The notes: a model not told the origin generated them from the letters alone. Counted from the stretch's first letter, positions 32,868 to 45,422 are shown. The stretch: 64,000 nt of DNA from Heterohyrax brucei (GCA_028571685.1 CM053141.1:137544833-137608832); one strand, 5' to 3'. A program made the numbers and translations.

Positions 32868-35800
32868 TTTTGACACTGACTACTTTCACCCAACATAATG
32901 TCTTCCAGTTGAAATCAAGTTATGAGATATTTCCTGGAATCATCATTATTCTTTATCACTGCATAGTGCTCCACTGAGTTATATACCATAGTTTACCTAT
33001 CCATTCTTCTGTTGTTGGGCATCTGGATTGATTCCACCTTTTTGTTACCGTGGACTGTGCTGCAATAAACATTCTTGTGAATGTGTCTGTTGGTGTGAAT
33101 GGCCTTGATTCTGTAGGACATATTCAAAGTAGTGGAATTACTGGGTAAAATGGTATATCTATATCGATTTTTTCAAGGAAGTGCCAGATTGTTTCCAAAG
33201 AGGCTGAACCATTTTGAAACCTCACCAACAGTGTAGAAGAGTTCCACTTTCTCCACAGCCTCTCCAGCATTTGTTGTTTTGTGTTTTTTGGATCATGGCC
33301 AACCTTGTTGGGGTGAGATGGCATCTCATTGTAGTTTTGATTTGAATTTCTTCAATAATGAAAGATTGTGAACATGTCTGCATGTGTTTTTTGGCTGCCT
33401 GGATCTCCTCTTTAGAGAAATATCTATCCATCTCCTTTGCCCACTACTTAATTGGATGATGTATCTTCTTCTTATTGTTATTTTGTAGTACCTTATAGAT
33501 TATAGAGATCAAGTGTCGGTCTGACATAGAGTTGCCAAATACTTTTTTTTTTACCATTCTGTAAATGGTCTTTTAATTCTATTAATAAAGCTTTTGGATG
33601 AGCAAAGTGTTGGATTCTTAATAGTTTCCATTTATCTATTTTCTCTTCTGTTGATTATGGTTTGCTTGACAGATTTTTAAGTCTGTCTATGTTGTGTATT
33701 GAAACTTCCATTGTTGTTCCTACCTTTTCTTAGATGAGCTTTATCGTTTTAGATTTGATATTTAGGTCTTTTATCCAGTTGGAGTTGGTTTTTGTATAAG
33801 GTGTAAGATATGGATCTTGTTTCAGAGTATGGCATATGGATGTCCAATTTTGCCAGCACCACTTGTTGAAGAAACTGTTTTTACTCCAGTTGAATGTCTT
33901 AGGGCCTTTGTTAAATATCAACTGTTCATAGGCAGATGGTGTCATCTCTGGGATCTCAATTCTGTTCCATTGATCCATCTGTCTGTTCTTGTATCAGTAC
34001 GAGGCTGTTTTGACCACTGTGGCAGTGTAGTATGTTCTAAGGTTGGGTAATGAGAGGCCTCCCAGTGTGTTCTTTTTCTTTAGTAGTACCTTACTTATCC
34101 GGGGCTTCTTCCCTTTCCAAACAAAACTGGTGATTTGTTTCTCTATCTTATTAAAAAATGACACTGGAACTTGTATTGGGATTGCATTATATAAGTAGAT
34201 TGCTTTGGGTAAAATAGACATTTTTCACAATGTTAAGCATTCCTATCCATGAGCAAGGTAGGTTTTTCCATTTATCTAAGTCTCTCTTAGTTTCTTGTAG
34301 TAAGGGCTTGTAGTTCTCTTCATAAATGTCTGTTATTTCTCTGGTTAGATTAATTCCTAGGTACTTTATCTTCTTAGGAGCTATAGTAAATGGTATTGAT
34401 TTGGTGATTTCTTCATTAACAGTCTTGTTGTTGGTATAAAGGAATCCTACTGATTTACTTATGTTTATCTTGTATCCTGAGACTTGGCTGAACTCTTCCA
34501 TCAGTCTGAGTGGTTTACTTGTAGATTTCTTGGGATTCTCTGCATATACAATTATATCATCAGCAAACAGGGAGATTTTGACTTCTTTGCTGATGCAGAT
34601 GCCTTTATTTCTTGGTCTTGTCTAATTGCTCTGGCTAGAACTTCTAGTGCAATGTTGAATAGGAGAGGTGAGAGTGGGCATCCCTGTCTAGTTCCTGTTT
34701 TCAAGGGAAACTCGTTCAGTCTCTCTCCATTCGGGATGGCATAAGCAGTTGGCTTTATATAAATGGCCCTTATTTCATTGAGGAATTTGCCGTCTATACC
34801 TGTTTTGCTAAGAGTTTCTAGTATGAATGGGTTTTGGACTTTATCAAATGCCTTTTCTGCATCAATGGACAAAATCAGGTGATTCTTGTCTTTCGTGATA
34901 TTTATGTGGTTAATCACATTAATTGTTTTTCTGATGTTGAACCAGCCTTGCATCCCTGGTATGAATCCAACTTGGTCATGATGGATTATTTTTTTGAAAT
35001 GTTGTTGTATTCTATTGGCAAGAATTCTGTTGAAGATTTTTGCATCTAGATTCATGAATGATATCAGTCTGTAGTTCTCCTTTTTGGTTAGTCTTTTCTT
35101 GGCGTTGGTATCAGAGTTATGCTGGCTTCATAGAATGAGTTTGGGAGTACTCCAACCCTTTCTATACTGTGAAATAGTCTCAGTAGTATTGCAAATAACT
35201 CTTCTCTAAAAGCTTGGAAGAATTCTGCAGTGAAGCCATCCAGGCCCAGGCTTTTTTTGGTTGAAGTTTTTTGATGATATTTTCAATATCTTCCTTTGTG
35301 ATGGGTTTATTAATTTGTACTGCTTCACATTGTGATAATCTGGGTAGGTGGTATGAATCAAGGAATTTGTCCATTTCCTCTAGGTTTTCAAATTTGTTAG
35401 AGTACAGTCTTTCATAACATTCTGTTGTGACATTTTTTATTTCTGTTGGATCTGCTGTAACAACTCCCCTCTCATTTCTAATTTAGGTTATATGTTTCCT
35501 TTCCTGTTTTTCTTTAGTAAGTTTAGCCAGTGGTTTCTCAATTTTGTGGATCTTTTCAAAAAACAAGCTTTTGGTCTTTTCAGTTTTTTCAATTGTTTTT
35601 CTATTCTCTAATTCATTTATCTCTGCTCTAATCTTTACGATCTAGTTTCTTCTGGTGCCTGAGGGGTTCCTCTGTTATTCTCTCTCCACTTGTTCAAGCT
35701 GTAGGGTTAGTTCCTCGATTTGGTTTCTTTCTTCCTTCCAGATGTGTGCATTTATGGAGATTAACAGATCTCTGAGCACTGCTTTGGCTGTATCCCATAG

Positions 35801-36645
35801 GTTCTGGTAGGAAGTGTTTCTATTCTCATTGAAATCCATCAATTTCTTTATTTCATCCTTGATTTCTTCTATAACCCACGTTTTTTTGAGCAAGGTGCTG
35901 TTCAGTTTCCAAGAATTCCACTTTCTATTTTTTTCTGCTATTGATTTCAACTTTTATGGCTTTATGATCTGAGAAGGTGCTTTGCAGTATTTCAATGGTA
36001 TGGATTTTGTTTAGAATTGCATTATGTCCTAATACATGGTCAATTCTGGAGAATGTTCCATGGGCACTGGAGAAGAAGGTGTAGTTGTCCACTGATGGGT
36101 AGAAAATTCTGTATATATCGATGAGGTTTTATTGGTTAATTGTGGCAATAAGCTCTTCTATATCTTTACTGAGCTTTTTTCTAGATGATCTGTCCAGTAT
36201 TGAGAGTGGAGTGTTGAAGTCTCCCACTATTATTGGGGAGTGATCTCTTTTTTGAGTGTAGTCAGTGTTTCTTCAGTGTATTTAGGTGCTCTGGTATTAG
36301 GTGCACAAATATTTAATATAGTTAAGTTTTGCTTGTGTACTAAACCTTTCAGCAATAGTGTCCATCTTTGTCCACGATGGTGGATTTTACATTAAAATTG
36401 ATTTTGTCTGAGATTAGAATTGCCACTCCTGCTCTTCTTCGTTCATTGTTAGCCTGATATATATTGTTCCTTCCTTTAATTTTCAGTTTGTTCCTATCTT
36501 TAAGTCTCAAGTAAGTTTCTTGTAGACAACATACAGATGGGTCATGTTTTTTGATCCAAGATGTCACTCGGTGTCTCTTTACTGGAGCATTCAGTCCATT
36601 CACATTCAATGTAATTATTCATAGGTACGTGTTCAGTGCTGTCAT
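32868..36645 (-). pseudogene. L1 ORF2, copy 2, multiply disrupted
   Basis: Start context matches copy 1 at 36645, where the start codon is degraded or weak. Traceable pieces include the endonuclease N-part (36349-36609: 'NVNGLNAPVKRHRVTSW'), the middle at 35675-35950, RT with '[19 protein letters not shown]' (34552-35055) and the C-terminal '[15 protein letters not shown]' (33222-33431). There are many frameshifts and stops. The first frame break ('DKDGHYC' then stop, at about 36349) is identical to that of copy 1. Confidence 0.9.
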
Positions 36646-36856
36646 TGTGATATGTTTACTTTTGTGTTGATGTTTTCTCTGTTGTTCTTATTAGTCTGTT
36701 CCGAGACATTCTTTTTTGTAAGTTGATTTTTCACCTTCTTCAAAGCTGTTTTTGTAGTTGTTGAGACTCCTGTGTTACATTTCTTGATATGGTATGTTAC
36801 ATCTTTGTTGTGCTTTACGGCTGCCCCTATAATCCCCCTGAATAAACTATATATGG
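36642..36856 (-). other. Open frame in the L1 inter-ORF spacer, copy 2
   Basis: Counterpart of 28901-29167: 'SLFRGIIGAAVKHNKDVTYH' through 'NINTKVNISQ', about 70 codons open. Upstream of about 36854 the frame crosses the deletion junction. Confidence 0.3.
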
Positions 36857-36919
36857 GAGCCTTCTGAAGCCATGGGTGATTTCTTGTATGACACAAGCAT
36901 CTGTTGCTTTTGGGGTTTC

Positions 36920-37896
36920 ATGTGAGTAAGTAGTGGCTGGGAGAGATACTGTGTAGATGGACTGCAGATGTTTCTCTAGGCTGTCTTAAAACGTAAAACA
37001 AGTCAGTCAGTCAGTCAGGTTCTCAGGTGTAGAGGTCCCTCTTTCCAAATGGCAAAGTAAGCACCTCTATATCCAACCCCAGATGATACAAACTAGTTCA
37101 AAAGACAGCAATGCTACTGCCCTGTTGGCCTCTGCTGACAGGGTCCATCCTTAGGCAACACTGTCTAAACTACTGCTTTTCTGTGCTCTCCTGTGGGCAG
37201 GCTCTGGCTCCCAAGCTAAGAAATAGGTTCAGCTGTGGCCACTATATCTAAGATGGCGCCCTCCACATGGTCAGCAGATAGAGAGGCTAAAGGTGCCAAA
37301 AGGTAGTGATTCCTCCACCTCTGTTGTCGGATCCCCACTGTAGATTACACTGTGTAAACTACTGCTTTTCTGTCAGAGAAGAACTGTCCTGTTTGCAGGC
37401 ACTGGCTCCCAGGGTAAGAATTAGGTCCCACTAAAATCTCTGTATCCAACATGACCTCCCTCACACAGGCACTGCAGTTCCATACAAACCACGCTGTGGC
37501 AGTGATGAAAAGACAGGCCCAAAGTGGTTAGATGAACAGAGTCCTAAGCCTGGCTCTCAAAATATGGCAATTTTGCCTGCCTATCCCACCAGCAGTGCAT
37601 CTGAGTCTAGCCACTAGGCAAGACCCAGCTTGACCCGCCGGCCAATACAGAGAAAAAAAAAGTCAAAATAGTGCATTTACCTTCAGTGTGTGAGAGCCAG
37701 GGCTAGCCAGGAGTGGGAGTCAGTGAAAGAGACGAGGTTTTTCATTCAGTAATATGAAGTCCAAATTAACAGCCCTGTGCCGTGTCCTGTGCGCTCACTA
37801 GGTGACCAGAAGGCTCTGTTTGATTATCATTTCAGGTCTTGGTTTCCAGAGGGATATAAGGAGATGTGTGCTTCATCTCCTATCTTGACTCTGCCC
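36920..37896 (-). promoter_or_regulatory. L1 copy 2 5' UTR
   Basis: Aligns with 30294-31298, including the two ~190-bp units (starting near 37131 and 37321) with 'ggctctggctcccaagc' and 'ggcactggctcccaggg'. A (AGTC)4 run sits at about 37003-37019. The YY1-type motif is mutated. Confidence 0.75.
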
Positions 37897-37907
37897 CTTG
37901 TTTTCTT

Positions 37908-38124
37908 CTTTAATCAGATTTAAGCCTTGTATTATCACAAGCTACTCTTGAGGTAAATAAATCACCAAAACTTCTCAACTCTCCTTAAAGAATATCAGAA
38001 AATGGCATCATAGAGTCATTAGAAATTCATAAATACCCTACACAGGGAGATTATGTTGAGAGATATGCTTCATAATTCCATTATCATCAATTTGCTTCAC
38101 TCATTTTATTCTTTTATTGTTTAG
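37908..38124. other. Unique DNA
   Basis: Nothing recognised. Confidence 0.4.
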
Positions 38125-38275
38125 GACAGCGGTTCTGAGTCCTGGGTACAGACATCAGCATTATATTGGAAATTGTTAGAAATATAAATGCTTGTGTCCA
38201 GCAACAGCATTTTAACAAATTGGCCAAGTAATTTGGATACATATCGAAGTCTGAAAGCCACCAGTCTATTACATG
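38125..38275 (-). repeat. MER5A-type hAT-Charlie relic
   Basis: Begins 'aggacagcggttctgag', then 'acatcagcattatattggaa' and 'attgttagaaatataaatgc', which is the antisense order of MER5A. It is a non-autonomous DNA transposon from before the placental radiation. Confidence 0.55.
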
Positions 38276-38970
38276 TGTTAATCACTTTATGAAAAATTTT
38301 CAACAATGGAAGCAAAAATTAATTTGACATTCTTACCATTTTGTCTATATTACACAAAGTTATCTTTCTAAGTGCCCGCTAGAATGAAAGCACTGTTATG
38401 AAAAAAATCACTCCTTGATTTGTCAGTTTCTTTTGATCATTGTATAGAAAATGCAACGTGCATAATCAATGAGCCCCTGGTCAGCTTCTGGAGTAGTACT
38501 CCAGGCTGATTCTTAGCTAGTCCTTAGCGAAACCTTCCTTGCCAGCAAAGCTTCATCCCATATATTCACATCTACTCACATTATCACCTCTTCCCCTCAC
38601 TCCTGTCTCCTTTTGGTTTGAGAACAGTTTGCTCTGCTATTAAGATAGGCTTCAGAATGTATCAGAGTCAGAATAAACAGTAAAAGGATACATACTATTA
38701 GAATGTTTCAGATATGTCAGTGTCAAGTGTGAAAAAGCAATTCAGTGAGTAATATTTTGACCACAGGTGATCGCTCAGCACTGCTGAAACAGATGATTCA
38801 GTCAACACTTATCAAATAGATACTTTACTCAAATATTGTGTTAAATTTTTGAGGAAACTGAGGAAGAGAGGAAAGAAGGAAATACCAATGTGGATAAAGT
38901 CACTCTCCTGGTGAAGATTAAGCTGTATCTAAAAGTAAAATACATACATACATCATGGTATATTCGTGTA
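38276..38970. other. Unique non-coding DNA
   Basis: No gene or clear repeat. Confidence 0.4.
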
Positions 38971-39152
38971 AAGGAGCCTGGTAGTATAGTGGCTAAAGTG
39001 TTCAGCTAACTCATAAGTCAGTGGTTCAATCTCACCAACTGTTTCATGTGAGAAAGATGTGGCAGTCTGTTCCCCTAAAGATTACAGATTTGGAAACCTT
39101 GTAGGGCAGATCTACTCTGTCCTATAATAAGTTGTAATTGGCTTTGGTTTGA
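38971..39152 (+). repeat. AFROSINE, long subtype
   Basis: 'aggagcctggtagtatagtg', 'aagtcagtggttcaatctc', 'gagaaagatgtggcagtc', 'gattacagatttggaaacc', 'gatctactctgtcctata'. The 3' end is truncated after 'ggctttggttt'. Confidence 0.85.
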
Positions 39153-39254
39153 GAGAGAAAGGAGTTGGGTATACTCATGCAGAAAATTAAAGCAATAGGA
39201 ATGCTTAACTCAGCACACCCAACAATCCACACAATTCTTTTTATAAAGCCAGAT

Positions 39255-39545
39255 AAATAAAAGAACATATTGTATCATTCTGTTTATAGCAAGTTCAAGA
39301 ACAGCAAAACTAGTCTGTAGTTTTAAAAGTGAGGGTATTGTTTACACTTGAGAAGCATAGGAATGGAGTGTGGAGTTGCTAGCAACTCAAAGGGGATCCA
39401 AGGAGACTTTTTGCTTTCTGGTAAGAATCAGTTTCTCGATCTGGGTACTGGTTACACATGAGTACTTTGTGAAAAGTTATTGATGTGGCACTTTTATGAC
39501 TCATGCATTTTTCTCTACGTAAGTTATACATCAATAAAAAGTAAC
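39255..39545 (+). repeat. Old L1 (L1M-type) 3' UTR end
   Basis: 'acatattgtatcattctg', 'tagcaagttcaagaacagc', 'aaaactagtctgtag', 'tctcgatctgggtactgg', 'ttacacatgagtac', 'tatacatcaataaaaagt' follow the conserved old L1 3' terminus. Further L1-like sequence follows at about 39565-39650. Confidence 0.75.
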
Positions 39546-39806
39546 CAAGCAAAAAAATATATACTTGTACTCAAATCACAGATAAGGGTTAATATTACTG
39601 ATGTAAAAAAGAACTTCAAAATGCCAATGAACAAAAGGCTGACAATTAAATTTTAAAAAGTCTGATAGAATGTGTGGACTATATACTTTCTGTGTCTATA
39701 AAATGAAATTTGGATGGAAGCAGAATAAGAGGGATGGAAAAGAACAAGAATGACTTCATACAAAGTGAGGGAGCAACATGGATATAGGGTACCCTTTGTA
39801 AAGAGA

Positions 39807-39965
39807 GGAAACCTTGGTGGTGTAGTGGTTAAGAGCTATAACTAGTAACTAAAAAGCTAGCAGTTCAAATCTACTAGGTGCTCCTTTCAAACTATGGGGT
39901 AGTTCTACTCTGTCCTCTAGGGTCACTATGAGTCAGTATCAACTTGTTGGCAGTGGGTTTGGTTT
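39807..39965 (+). repeat. AFROSINE, short subtype (tandem pair, first)
   Basis: 'ggaaaccttggtggtgtagt', 'cagttcaaatctactagg', 'ctactctgtcctctaggg', 'ggcagtgggtttggttt'. It runs directly into the next copy with no spacer. Confidence 0.92.
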
Positions 39966-40134
39966 GGAAACCCTGACAGCATAGTGGTTAAATGGTATGT
40001 CTGCTAACCAAAAAGCTGTCAGTTCAAATCTGCCAGATGTTCCTTAGACTCTCTATGGGACAGTTCTACTCTGTCCTATAGAGTCACTATGAGTTGGAAT
40101 CAACTTGATGGCAGTGGGTTTGATTTGGGGGGTT
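39966..40134 (+). repeat. AFROSINE, short subtype (tandem pair, second)
   Basis: 'ggaaaccctgacagcatagt', 'cagttcaaatctgccagatg', 'ctactctgtcctatagag', 'ggcagtgggtttgatttggg'. Confidence 0.92.
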
Positions 40135-41942
40135 TAGTAAAGAGAAGAAAGCATCATTGGAAAGGACTGTGATGCAGAGATGAAAGAAGATGGTTTTTAA
40201 AACCTTCTGCCTCTTTATTGTTCTACATGGGATAAATTTGGATTTTTAATTCAATTATACCATAATATTTCAATGCTTTCTTAACACTCAAGCTACCTTC
40301 TGATTAGAAGCAGAACACTTCTGGGAGATTTTCATACCCTAAGTTGCCACTGTAATGTATAACTGCTTCTAGGAGACAAAGGGGGCCAATAGATACAGAT
40401 GTTAGGAAGAAGAGTAGAAAGATCTTTCCCTACATATTAATTAAACCAACATCTACTGAGCATTCCTTGTAAGCCACATATAATGGATGGCTTGAGTACA
40501 TAAAAATAAATTAGTTCTTTAATTTCAATGTAAGATAACAAAAGTTTTCTGAAAGAGGAAAACACAAAGGGCTATGATTGGAAAAATATCCACTACTGGA
40601 ATTCAAAAGCTTTCTGCAAATAAGTGACAACTACCTGAGATTTAAAAGATAATTGGTGGTTAGTCAGGCAACAGAAGGGGCAGAGGGATTTTAAACTGAC
40701 TTTTGATGTATGTTTACCATGCCACTTACTAAGTAATTAAATATACTCTAACACACACATGCACACAAAAAAAGTTGTACACATCATCCTTCAAACTTCA
40801 TCAAAACAAAGGGACAAAGACAATAATGCCTTCATTTCACTGGTATGATACACAAAGATATTGCCACAAAGTAAAAAAGTAACCGCACTTGAGGCTTTTC
40901 AAAACCTAAAATGGATTTTAAATTTAAATAAATGCATTAATATTCTATTTGGGGCAGATTTTCACAGATGTGGAAGTTTTTCAAGTACACTTATTTGTAG
41001 CTCAAGCTATTTCAGTAGTTAAATGTATGTCTGGAACCTCATGGGGTGACATGAAAGACAGAGAGAAACAGAGAATGACAAAGAGTGAATGATTTTCACT
41101 TATTTACATATAGAAAAGGTTGCGCAGGATTACTGGTACATTATTAGCACTAAGTTCTTTTTCTCCTTTCCTCTCAAAAGAATAAGGTCTCCTTCTGAGT
41201 CAGACAATAACATCAGCCATGCCGTTGTTCAAGGCAGTAAGGGATTTCCCAAAATGGATTCCGAAATTTTACCTGCCCCAGTGCTCTGGAATGGTTAGTG
41301 ACAGAAGACACAAAGGAAGTCAGTTTGTGCTATCTTTTGTGCCTGAAAGCTGATTCTTATAGAAAGTTCTATAAAACCCACTTGGTGAGATATATCTTTT
41401 GTCTACTATTTGGGGCCATTTTCATTTTTCATTTGAGTCTTGAAGATGACCTATTAACAAACTGTGTCTTAATTCTATCTCCAATATTTTCCCTAATTCT
41501 TGTCTAAACATCCATGTAGACAATAAGTACCTTTAACCTTTTTTGAAATACATATGAACTATTCAGAAAAAAACAAAAATAAAAACCCCTTAAACCAGAG
41601 AAAGTTGAAGCCTCAAGGCAAGTTCTTGACCCAAGAAAGATTATTTCCATTTCTCTTCTATGAGGTCTATACATTAAATCATTCCTCTTTCTCCTTTTTT
41701 CCCCATGTTTGATATATATTTCCAATGAGTCTTTGAAGCATACAGCAAAAGATGCTGATGCTTTGTGGACACAAGCGGTCCTTAGCATGGCAGAGGGGCA
41801 GAGAATATGCATACTGGAGTAAAATCACAGCTTCTTTCAATTCCACACTTTCACCCTCAAGTGTCAAGTGATAAGCTTAAACATTAGCAGGTTCCTAAAG
41901 AACTCCTTCAATATCTCAACAGCCAAACCTTTTCCACCATTC
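40135..41942. other. Mostly unique DNA
   Basis: No gene recognised. 40440-40600 may be an ancient repeat (unassigned). Short frames at 41089-41507 and 41504-41867 show no domain. Confidence 0.4.
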
Positions 41943-42100
41943 TGCTGTTGCCAGATGCTATCAAATCAGTTCCAACTCATAATGACACTATAGGAAATAG
42001 TAGAACTGTCCCATGGGGCTTCCACGGAGCTCCTGGTGGTGTTAAACTGCTGACCTTTTGGACCAGTTGAGCTATTAACCACTGTGCCATGAGGGCTCCT
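41943..42100 (-). repeat. AFROSINE, short subtype
   Basis: 'ctatcaaatcagttccaac', 'agtagaactgtcccatgggg', 'gagctcctggtggtgttaaa', 'ccttttggaccagttgagc', 'ccactgtgccatgagggctc'. Confidence 0.88.
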
Positions 42101-42310
42101 TTCCACCATTACGCTCACCAAAGATTTTATCCCTATACGTATCAGTCACCAAACAAACAGGCAAGTGGCCAAGATCATTTCTCCTCCTTTTTATACAAAA
42201 CCTTTGCAAACTAACATAGGCTCCTCTCTCTCTCTCTACCACCAAGAACCTCCACTTGCACCCACTGGAAAGAATTGTTCAGCATAATTAAACTCAGCTT
42301 ACATAAAAAA

Positions 42311-42473
42311 CAAAAAACTAAACCTGCTGCCATCAAGTTGATCCCAACTCATAGAGGATCCTATAGGACAGAGTAGAACTGCTCGTCGTTTCCAAGGATC
42401 ACCTGGTGGATTGGGACTGCTAGCTTTTTGGGGTAGTAGTTGTACCACTTACCCATTACACCACCCGGGTTTC
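42311..42473 (-). repeat. AFROSINE, short subtype
   Basis: 'aaacctgctgccatcaag', 'aggatcctataggacagag', 'gatcacctggtggattggg', 'attacaccacccgggtttc'. Confidence 0.9.
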
Positions 42474-42723
42474 TTACATAATAGTGGCCTAAAATGCCCC
42501 AGTTGTCCTACGGTAATTTCACACAGCAGAGCATTTCACTTTCAAATGTGTTCAACTTTTAGCAATAAATCATACAGGGACATTGCTAACAACTACTGAT
42601 GTTTACAACATGCAAATGATCTTTTCCGCTCCTAACCTCCCAACCCCTTATTTCCTCTCATACAAAGATATTAATTAGAGTCTTCCTTAGTTATTCCAAC
42701 AATTGTATCACTATCAACCACTA

Positions 42724-42943
42724 AACCAACCAGTTGCCATAGAACCAGTTCTGACTCATGACAACTCGATGCATGTCAGATTAGAACTGTAATCCAGACG
42801 AATTTCAGCGCTTGATTTTTTTTGTTTGTTTTTTTTGGAAGTAGATCACCAGGTCTTCCTTCTAAGGTACCTCTCTGCATGGATTCCAAACTCCAAATTT
42901 TGGGTTGGCAGCCAAGAACATTACTCATTTGCACCATCCAGGG
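42724..42943 (-). repeat. AFROSINE, long subtype
   Basis: 'ccagttgccatagaaccag', 'ctgactcatgacaactcg', 'agtagatcaccaggtcttc', 'cttctaaggtacctctctgc', 'atttgcaccatccaggg'. A T-rich expansion sits in the middle. Confidence 0.85.
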
Positions 42944-43218
42944 ACAATAAACACTAAAAGCCCTTCTAAAAGTCTTCATTTCAGTGTTTCCACCCTCCGA
43001 TCTTTCCCAAGTCACACTTATTTTTGCCCTGACCACAAAAACCTTTGGGCCTCATCACTACCTACAATGCATTACTTCTACAACTTTTTCTTACTCCCTC
43101 AAATTCTCATTTCTTATGTACACTGCTTAATTTCCCTCATCAGTCATTAAAATCCCTCCACTGTATACACCCTTGCTTCTCTAGTTTTTCTTTCCCTTTA
43201 TCGTATTTGCTTAGCTAG
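42944..43218. other. Pyrimidine-rich unclassified DNA
   Basis: C/T-rich, no recognisable element or gene. Confidence 0.35.
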
Positions 43219-43391
43219 TCCAAAACCTATCACAAAACCAACTCAATACTGTTCAGTGAATTCTGACCCACGGTGGCCTGAAAACACAGAGTAGAACCAC
43301 CCCACAGGGTTTCCAGACAGCACTTGGGGGATTTGAAAGGCCAACCTTTTGGTTCGCAGCTCTTAACCACTATGCCAAAAGGGTTTCCATC
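43219..43391 (-). repeat. AFROSINE, short subtype
   Basis: 'tcagtgaattctgacccacg', 'cagagtagaaccaccccac', 'agggtttccagacagc', 'ccaaccttttggttcgcag', 'ctcttaaccactatgcc'. Confidence 0.88.
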
Positions 43392-44193
43392 CAAAACTTC
43401 AGTTAAGTTTAATTATTTTATCTATTTCATATTTGCATCCAAAGAAGTTGAATGAGATTGGAAATACACACACATGACTGTTGCAGCCATGGTGATTGTG
43501 CTTGTATTAAATTTATGGTGGCTTCTACAGAGCCCAAAATACTACCTGATGTTCTTATTATACAGGTACTTATCCAGGTTTTGGCAAAGCTCATATTGCA
43601 AGGCACCTTCAACAATGTGCAGGTTGTGTATGATATATACATCCCAACAATTCTTTCTTCTCTAACATACAAAAGTAAAAGAATAAAATTTTATCTGGTA
43701 AAACTGAACTATTATAGTCGTGGATCAATTTTAATTCCAAAAATAAAGAATGCACTATTAGGATATAGGGGTTTAATTAATTGTAGCAAGTCAGGGAGGT
43801 CATATCTAGTAGGCTAATTATACAAAGTTGATGAAGAAATTTAATCTACTCTGATAGAGGAATAAAGAAACATAATTTATTCTAACAGCCATTGTAACAA
43901 ATGCAGTTTTCTCTAACAAATATAAAGCATTACTAAATTAATAGGTCAGCAATCCTTGAAAACCATCAAACTGCCAAACAGAAAGACCTCTTTGCTCATT
44001 TCAGTGTAGAAAAATACAACTTCTGACTGATGGTTAGAAAAAGGTAAGGGTATATTTAAGGCAAATTCCATAATGAATGTTTTATAAATACCCTCTAAAT
44101 TTCTTCCTTACCAAGAGTAATGGCTAACCTAGTACTTTAAACTCTCAAAAGTCCTTGGGTTATTAGAGTCAATAAACATGTTTCATTAAAACC
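43392..44193. other. Unique DNA with an unexplained 121-codon frame
   Basis: An open frame 43452-43817 (+) overlaps two others. Its product (MRLEIHTHDCCSHGDCACIK...) resembles nothing I recognise, and no promoter or splice context was seen. Likely chance. Confidence 0.35.
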
Positions 44194-44376
44194 CAAAACA
44201 AAACACCTGTTGCAACTGAGTCAGTTCTAACTCATAGAGGCTCTAAAGGATAGAGCAGAACTGCCCCGTAGTGTTTCCAAGGCTGTAATCCTTATGGAAG
44301 CCAAATGCCACATCTTTCTCCTATGAAGTTGCTAATTAGCAGGTAAGCACTTAACCACTGTGCTACCAAGGCCTTT
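44194..44376 (-). repeat. AFROSINE, long subtype
   Basis: 'tgcaactgagtcagttctaa', 'gagcagaactgccccgtag', 'gtttccaaggctgtaatcc', 'cacatctttctcctatgaag', 'cttaaccactgtgctacc'. Confidence 0.88.
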
Positions 44377-45266
44377 TAGTTTTCATTAAATTCCTCCGAA
44401 GTGTGTGGTCAAAAATTTAAACTAGAAAGAATTTTAACCATGGCTTAAAATAATTATCTATGATTTTCAAAATTTTATTTTACAAAAACTAACTTCTGAC
44501 AATTTCCTTTAGGTTGCAGCACTACTAATTTCAGTGCTCTGTCAGTTAATAGAGCTAATGTTTACTCAATCTAGACAAAGAATTGGATCTCTACACATAT
44601 GTTTTAATTTAGCTTTATTTAAAATGTTTCTTCTTAGATGTGAAACTTTAGAATCATTCTCACAGATTCCTTGGATGTTTTATTTATATAAATTCCCAAC
44701 ATTCTGCAATTCTTTCCATTTTTTAAGTCTGTCACTTGTCCCGTCATTTACCTTTACAGCTGTATTCCTGGGTCCTGCTGGGACCTGATTCTATACACAC
44801 ATCTGGTTGTTCCAAGGAAATTGGACTCATTTTGCCATTTAACACCTATGAACAAAGGAGAGTACCTACCATCAAACAAGGTGAGAGATGTGATCAATTA
44901 AGTGATCAATAAAGGCTCAGTGGGGAAGAAAGTCCTTCAATTACTCTAATTGATCCCCATAGGAGTTACTGAGGACCACTCTTACCTAATCAATACTCTA
45001 ATATTCAAGAAAGAGATATGGGAGAATGTGAATTCAAATCACAATGTATTTCAGCAGTATGCTGCCTCCTAATTTTAGTTTGATTTAGTTTAGTTACCTT
45101 AGCTCTGTTACTATAGGATAGAAAGATCCTATCAGCAAAGGTATGGGAAATCACTTATTGTCAGAGCATTTCTGTGACAAGAATTTATTAATTTGATTCT
45201 TTAACTGTTGCAGTACTCTTGGATCTGCCCTATACTGCAGAATTTCATTTGCCTTATATAAGGCTG
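44377..45266. other. Unique non-coding DNA
   Basis: No gene or clear repeat. Confidence 0.4.
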
Positions 45267-45422
45267 GAAACCCTGGCAGCATACTGCTTAAGTGCTATGA
45301 CTGCTAACCAAAGTTCAAATCTAACAGATGCTCCCTGGAAACTCTACAGGGCAGTTCTTACTTCATCCTACATGGTCACTATGCATCGGAATCCACTTGA
45401 TGGTCATGGGTTTGGTTTGGGT
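45267..45422 (+). repeat. AFROSINE, short subtype
   Basis: 'ggaaaccctggcagcatact', 'gaccgctaacc'-like head here read as 'gactgctaaccaaagttc', 'ctccctggaaactctacagg', 'gcatcggaatccacttgatg', 'catgggtttggtttggg'. Confidence 0.9.

Larger units (their letters stand above)
31824..37907 (-). mobile_element. L1 LINE, copy 2, ORF1 deleted (with target duplication)
   Basis: Minus-strand L1 with both ends present. An 11-bp target duplication 'cttgttttctt' lies at 31824-31834 and 37897-37907. The 5' UTR (about 36920-37896), a remnant of ORF1 (about 22 codons), the inter-ORF spacer, ORF2 (32868-36645) and the 3' UTR are present. By comparison with copy 1, about 1.1 kb covering the rest of ORF1 is missing, with the join at about 36854. 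It is more diverged than copy 1 and cannot be active. Confidence 0.92.

Noticed and set aside
23769-37907. Tandem segmental duplication giving the two L1s
   Set aside because: Each L1 has its own, different target duplication and divergent flanks, so two insertions are the better explanation.
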